This document shows, piece by piece, positions 8,904 through 11,760 of a stretch of DNA of 11,760 nt. Source of the DNA: Halothiobacillaceae bacterium (GTDB lineage Bacteria; Pseudomonadota; Gammaproteobacteria; Halothiobacillales; Halothiobacillaceae); assembly GCA_011380105.1 (NCBI GenBank), contig DRZW01000063.1, positions 1 through 11,760 on the forward strand, in the 5' to 3' direction. The first letter of the stretch is position 1; every line of letters starts with the position of its first letter. Under the pieces are notes generated by a model, which searched no databases, was not told the origin of the DNA, and was given only the letters and a program-made list of their open reading frames with translations. The position numbers were made by a program, and so were the translations under genes.

Positions 8904-9731
8904 TTAAATAAATGCTTTACGTACTTTAGCCGAGATATACTCCGATACTACAACGGTCGCAAAAATCAAAATAAATATGATGCTAACCCGATCCCATGCT
9001 AAGGAATTAATCGCTGCATTTAACTGCAATCCAATGCCACCGGCTCCGACCAATCCCAGTACTGTTGATTCACGAATATTAATATCCCAGCGATAAATAC
9101 TAATTCCAGCAAAGGCAGGCATCACTTGCGGCAAAACTGCATAACTCATTACCTGCATGCGACTGGCACCAGTAGCTGTGATCGCCTCGACCGGTGTCGG
9201 GTGAATCTCTTCTATTGCCTCATACAATAGCTTGCCGATAAATCCGATCGAACGCAGCGCAATCGCTAAAATACCCGCCAAGATGCCAGGCCCGATGATG
9301 GTGACCAGTAGCATCGCCCAGATCAACGAGTTAATGGAGCGTGATGACACGATAATCAATAAGGCAAAACTACGAAGGATCGGATGTGGGGTGGTGTTGC
9401 GTGCGGCTAGGAATGCGCAGGGAAACGCCATCATAATACCCAGCACTGTTCCCAAAGTGGCGATGTTAATAGTGTCCCACAACGCCTTCCACAGCAGATT
9501 AGCGTATGCCCAATCTGGCGGCCACATTCGACTGATTAAATCAGCACCTTGTTGGGGCGCATCCTGAACAAACACCCACATCGTGTTGTCAGAGATGACT
9601 TTCCAGCACAGCAAGAACAATGACACACCGAACAGCCAACCTAACCAGATTAGCCACTGCTCACGCGTGGTACGTAATTTCCATTGTGCTTGCGAAAGAT
9701 CCTTATCATCAGACAAAAAACGTAGCGGCAT
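8904..9731 (-). CDS. phnE: Phosphonate-type ABC transporter permease, second copy
   Basis: This is an inner-membrane permease of the PhnE family that would form the translocation channel together with the upstream permease. From ATG 9731 it has 275 residues: a polar N-terminus, a first membrane segment (about 27-46), a periplasmic stretch, and about four or five further segments. The cytoplasmic EAA loop that docks PhnC is VEAITATGASRMQVM (181-195), followed by the PhnE-specific YRWDINIRES and GLVGAGGIG (226-234). ATG 9731 overlaps the TAA of the preceding gene as TAATG with GGGTG five bases before it. An in-frame ATG at 9743 (279 residues) is possible but has no ribosome-binding site. It is the last gene of the operon. 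The substrate may be a phosphonate, phosphite or related oxyanion. Confidence 0.9.
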   Translation of the reverse strand: MPLRFLSDDKDLSQAQWKLRTTREQWLIWLGWLFGVSLFLLCWKVISDNTMWVFVQDAPQQGADLISRMWPPDWAYANLLWKALWDTINIATLGTVLGIMMAFPCAFLAARNTTPHPILRSFALLIIVSSRSINSLIWAMLLVTIIGPGILAGILAIALRSIGFIGKLLYEAIEEIHPTPVEAITATGASRMQVMSYAVLPQVMPAFAGISIYRWDINIRESTVLGLVGAGGIGLQLNAAINSLAWDRVSIIFILIFATVVVSEYISAKVRKAFI

Positions 9732-10552
9732 TATTGCACCCATTTACGGATATAGCTGGATAAATACTCGGCCATCAAGACGATACCGATGATAATCAAC
9801 AGAACCGCAGCTGCTGTATCGTACTCATAACGTGCCAGTGCCGTATTTAAGGTAGCACCGATACCACCGGCCCCGACAATACCAATGACCGCAGATTCCC
9901 TAAAGTTGATGTCTAATCGATAAAACGACAAACCGATTAAGCGCGGCATGACCTGCGGCTGAACGGCATAGTTCATCATCTGCAACCAACTCGCGCCTGT
10001 TGCGCGTATCGCCTCAACCTGTCGTTCATCGATATCTTCAATATCTTCTGCTAACAGCTTCGCCATAAAACCCACGGTGGCAAAGGCTAAGGTGATCATT
10101 CCTGCCAACGGGCCAAAACCAAACATGGCCACAAACAGAATTGCAATAATTATCTCTTGAAACGTTCGAGAGATGGCGATAATGGATCGACAAAAAAGAT
10201 AGATAGGTAACGGCGCAATATTACGCGCAGCACCAACACCCACCGGTATTGCCAAGATAATGCCAATCACCGTTGAGGTTAATGTCATGGTCAAGGATTC
10301 TAGAAGCCCCTGCTGAATATCGCGCCAACGCGTAGTGAAATCTGGCTGAAAGAAGGCACTTATAAACTCCAACCCTCGGGATGCGCCCTCGGCCACTCTA
10401 GCCCAATTGACCTCGATACTGAGACCAGCCAGAATCAGGTAGATAATCACGGCACTAATGAGTGCCCAACGATAACGCCAATCTTGGATTAAGGGCAGTC
10501 GGCGCCATTGCCCTTGGGCAGCAAGGTTGAGTCTATCGTTTGATGTACTCAT
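9731..10552 (-). CDS. phnE: Phosphonate-type ABC transporter permease, first copy
   Basis: The 273-residue protein is a PhnE-family inner-membrane permease, related to but clearly different from the next gene, so the pair probably forms a heterodimeric channel. Membrane segments are visible near 29-46, 88-108, 133-165 and 247-265. The EAA loop [15 protein letters not shown] (179-193) is followed by [10 protein letters not shown] and GIVGAGGIG (224-232), the same block as in the partner. The start ATG overlaps the TGA of phnC by four bases (ATGA), with AAAGGG nine bases upstream inside the phnC end, a sign of coupled translation. The order phnC-phnE1-phnE2 with two permeases is known from other bacterial phosphonate or phosphite uptake loci. 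Confidence 0.92.
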   Translation of the reverse strand: MSTSNDRLNLAAQGQWRRLPLIQDWRYRWALISAVIIYLILAGLSIEVNWARVAEGASRGLEFISAFFQPDFTTRWRDIQQGLLESLTMTLTSTVIGIILAIPVGVGAARNIAPLPIYLFCRSIIAISRTFQEIIIAILFVAMFGFGPLAGMITLAFATVGFMAKLLAEDIEDIDERQVEAIRATGASWLQMMNYAVQPQVMPRLIGLSFYRLDINFRESAVIGIVGAGGIGATLNTALARYEYDTAAAVLLIIIGIVLMAEYLSSYIRKWVQ

Positions 10553-11388
10553 ACATTTGTACCCTTTAACGCTGAATGAATATCATGCGAATTTGATTTT
10601 GTCTTTGAGGATTCAGGCGATTCTTCATCGGATTGAACAGAACGATTCCAATCTTCCTCACCATAAATCCGAGTCAGCATATCTGCATCCAACCCATCGG
10701 GTAGCCCATCAAACACCAGCTCACCCGCACGCAATCCGATGATGCGATCGGCAAATAACTGCGCTAACTGCACATCGTGAATATTGATGATGGCTGCCAA
10801 TTTTCGCTCGATACACAGCTCTTTAATCAACCGCATAATTTGGCGAGAGGTTTTAGGGTCTAAACTGGCGGTAGGCTCATCGACAAGCAAAATGTCGGGA
10901 CTCTGTAGCAAAGCCCTTGCAATACCCACGCGTTGACGTTGACCGCCTGATAAGGCATCAGCGCGTTTATCAATAAATTTTTCCAAGCCCACTCGTTCTA
11001 GTAATACAAACGCCTTCTTTACTACATCTTGTGGATAGCGTCGGAAATAACTGCGCCAAAAGCCGGTATAGCCAAGATAACCCGATAGCACATTCTCCAT
11101 CACTGTTAGGCGATCGATAAGGGCATATTCTTGAAAGATCATCCCCATTCGACGGCGTTCACGTCTTAGTTGTCTTTGATTTAATTTTGTCAGCTCAGTC
11201 TCACCCAAAAAGACCTTGCCACTGGTCGGCTCTACTAGACGATTGATACAGCGGATGAACGTACTTTTACCAGCACCGGAGGGCCCAATAAGTGCAGCTA
11301 CTTGACCGGCTGGAATTTCTAAGGAAACGTTGGTTAAGGCTTTATCGCCCGTTGCGTAGCATTTGGTCAATTGGTGAACAGAAAGCAT
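10549..11388 (-). CDS. phnC: Phosphonate-type ABC transporter ATP-binding protein
   Basis: PhnC is the cytoplasmic ATPase that powers the PhnE permeases. From ATG 11388 it has 279 residues, with Walker A GPSGAGKS (35-42), Q-loop Gln86 ([19 protein letters not shown]), signature [10 protein letters not shown] (146-155), Walker B ILLVDE (166-171), D-loop SLDP and H-loop His204 (INIHD). [12 protein letters not shown] and [16 protein letters not shown] are typical of the PhnC subfamily. The start is chosen because AAGG lies eight bases before it. The frame runs to 11424, but that part lies in a hairpin and lacks homology. After the usual end near IYGEEDW there is a polar, Ser/Glu/Asp-rich tail of about 32 residues. 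It follows phnD after 108 bases and overlaps phnE1 by four. Confidence 0.95.
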   Translation of the reverse strand: MLSVHQLTKCYATGDKALTNVSLEIPAGQVAALIGPSGAGKSTFIRCINRLVEPTSGKVFLGETELTKLNQRQLRRERRRMGMIFQEYALIDRLTVMENVLSGYLGYTGFWRSYFRRYPQDVVKKAFVLLERVGLEKFIDKRADALSGGQRQRVGIARALLQSPDILLVDEPTASLDPKTSRQIMRLIKELCIERKLAAIINIHDVQLAQLFADRIIGLRAGELVFDGLPDGLDADMLTRIYGEEDWNRSVQSDEESPESSKTKSNSHDIHSALKGTNV

Positions 11389-11400
11389 GGTGTTTACCTT

Positions 11401-11436
11401 AAAAGAACAATTGCCTCTCATCATTGAGAGGCAATT
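11401..11436 (-). terminator. Terminator-like hairpin between phnD and phnC
   Basis: A perfect 12-bp inverted repeat has its core as TTGCCTCTCA (11411-11420) and TGAGAGGCAA (11425-11434), extended by two A-T pairs, with a TCAT loop. On the transcribed minus strand it is followed by TTGTTCTTTT, a T-rich run. The phnC ribosome-binding site lies just after it. It likely causes partial termination or protects the phnD mRNA end, giving more binding protein than transporter. Confidence 0.7.
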
Positions 11437-11496
11437 TGATATAGCAACTAAGATTCTAAGCTTCGATAAGTTGACTAAAGTTTAAAGACTATTGAT

Positions 11497-11760
11497 CTAG
11501 TCGCAGTTATACTCCACACCCATTGCCTTATCGACAGTGCGGATTACTTCCCAGTGCTCTTTATATGTGATCGGGATAAACTGCGCCTCACCAGAGTTCT
11601 TAAACTCTTCTTGTAATGCGCTGCCCTCCCAATCGAAGGTAAAGAAAGCTTCTTTAACCTTTTCAGCCAGCTCGGGCTTCAGGTTATAAACATAGCCATA
11701 AGCGGTTGTTGGAAATGTACTGGAGGTATAAATGGTTTTATAGCTATCAGGCTCCAGCAC
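11497..11760 (-). CDS. phnD: Phosphonate-type ABC transporter periplasmic binding protein, C-terminal part
   Basis: The frame is open to the window edge, so the N-terminus and signal peptide lie outside; the first codon visible (GTG) is internal. The 87 residues match the C-terminal lobe of PhnD-type binding proteins: YTSSTFPTTAYGYVYNLKPE, EKVKEAFFTFDWEGSAL and FIPITYKEHWEVIRTVD are typical blocks of the phosphate/phosphite/phosphonate-binding family. The protein would capture substrate in the periplasm and deliver it to PhnE. Ligand residues sit mostly in the missing part, so the substrate cannot be read. It is upstream of phnC in the same direction, making the order phnD-phnC-phnE-phnE. It ends in TAG at 11497-11499. 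Confidence 0.9.
   Translation of the reverse strand: MLEPDSYKTIYTSSTFPTTAYGYVYNLKPELAEKVKEAFFTFDWEGSALQEEFKNSGEAQFIPITYKEHWEVIRTVDKAMGVEYNCD

Noticed and set aside
8704..8907. Small plus-strand gene downstream of fxsA
   Set aside because: It starts inside fxsA in another frame, lacks a ribosome-binding site and recognisable motifs, and overlaps the end of phnE2.
11389..11424. Extended PhnC start at 11424
   Set aside because: The added residues come from the hairpin between phnD and phnC, and the internal ATG at 11388 has a proper Shine-Dalgarno.

Overview
The window reads as chromosomal DNA of a gammaproteobacterium. The main support is the minus-strand block dsbD, aroQ, accB, accC, prmA with cutA next to dsbD and a divergent fxsA, an order I know from Pseudomonas-like genomes. 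I cannot name a genus. No complete new biological system is visible; most of the window is housekeeping. The unusual points are two single-base frameshifts, a DsbD with a doubled N-terminal domain, a decayed transposase and a phosphonate-type transporter beside fxsA.

Left part (1-1785, plus strand). The window opens with the last codons of a protein whose C-terminus looks like an outer-membrane beta-barrel signature, followed by a strong bidirectional terminator. Next is a wrecked IS5-family transposase (about 246-809) with a nonsense codon, frameshifts and a large internal deletion. A nested inverted repeat (878-981) precedes a small lipoprotein gene (1016-1638) that is split by an apparent one-base deletion.

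Middle part (1785-7957, minus strand, transcribed right to left). cutA and dsbD come first. After a probable terminator the block aroQ-accB-accC-prmA follows. AroQ is the type II 3-dehydroquinase of the shikimate pathway, AccB and AccC are the biotin carrier and biotin carboxylase of acetyl-CoA carboxylase, and PrmA methylates ribosomal protein L11. dsbD is interrupted by an apparent one-base insertion directly after the codon run for its second membrane cysteine.

Right part (7958-11760). A 301-base divergent intergenic region separates cutA from fxsA, a plus-strand inner-membrane protein gene. Facing fxsA is a compact minus-strand ABC uptake operon: phnD (cut by the window edge), phnC, phnE1 and phnE2. 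A terminator-like hairpin sits between phnD and phnC, and the last three genes are translationally overlapped. This part looks more AT-rich than the dsbD-acc block, and no phosphonate-degrading gene is seen in the window. Together the phn genes would import a phosphonate, phosphite or similar oxyanion: PhnD binds it in the periplasm, the two PhnE permeases form the channel and PhnC supplies ATP-driven power.
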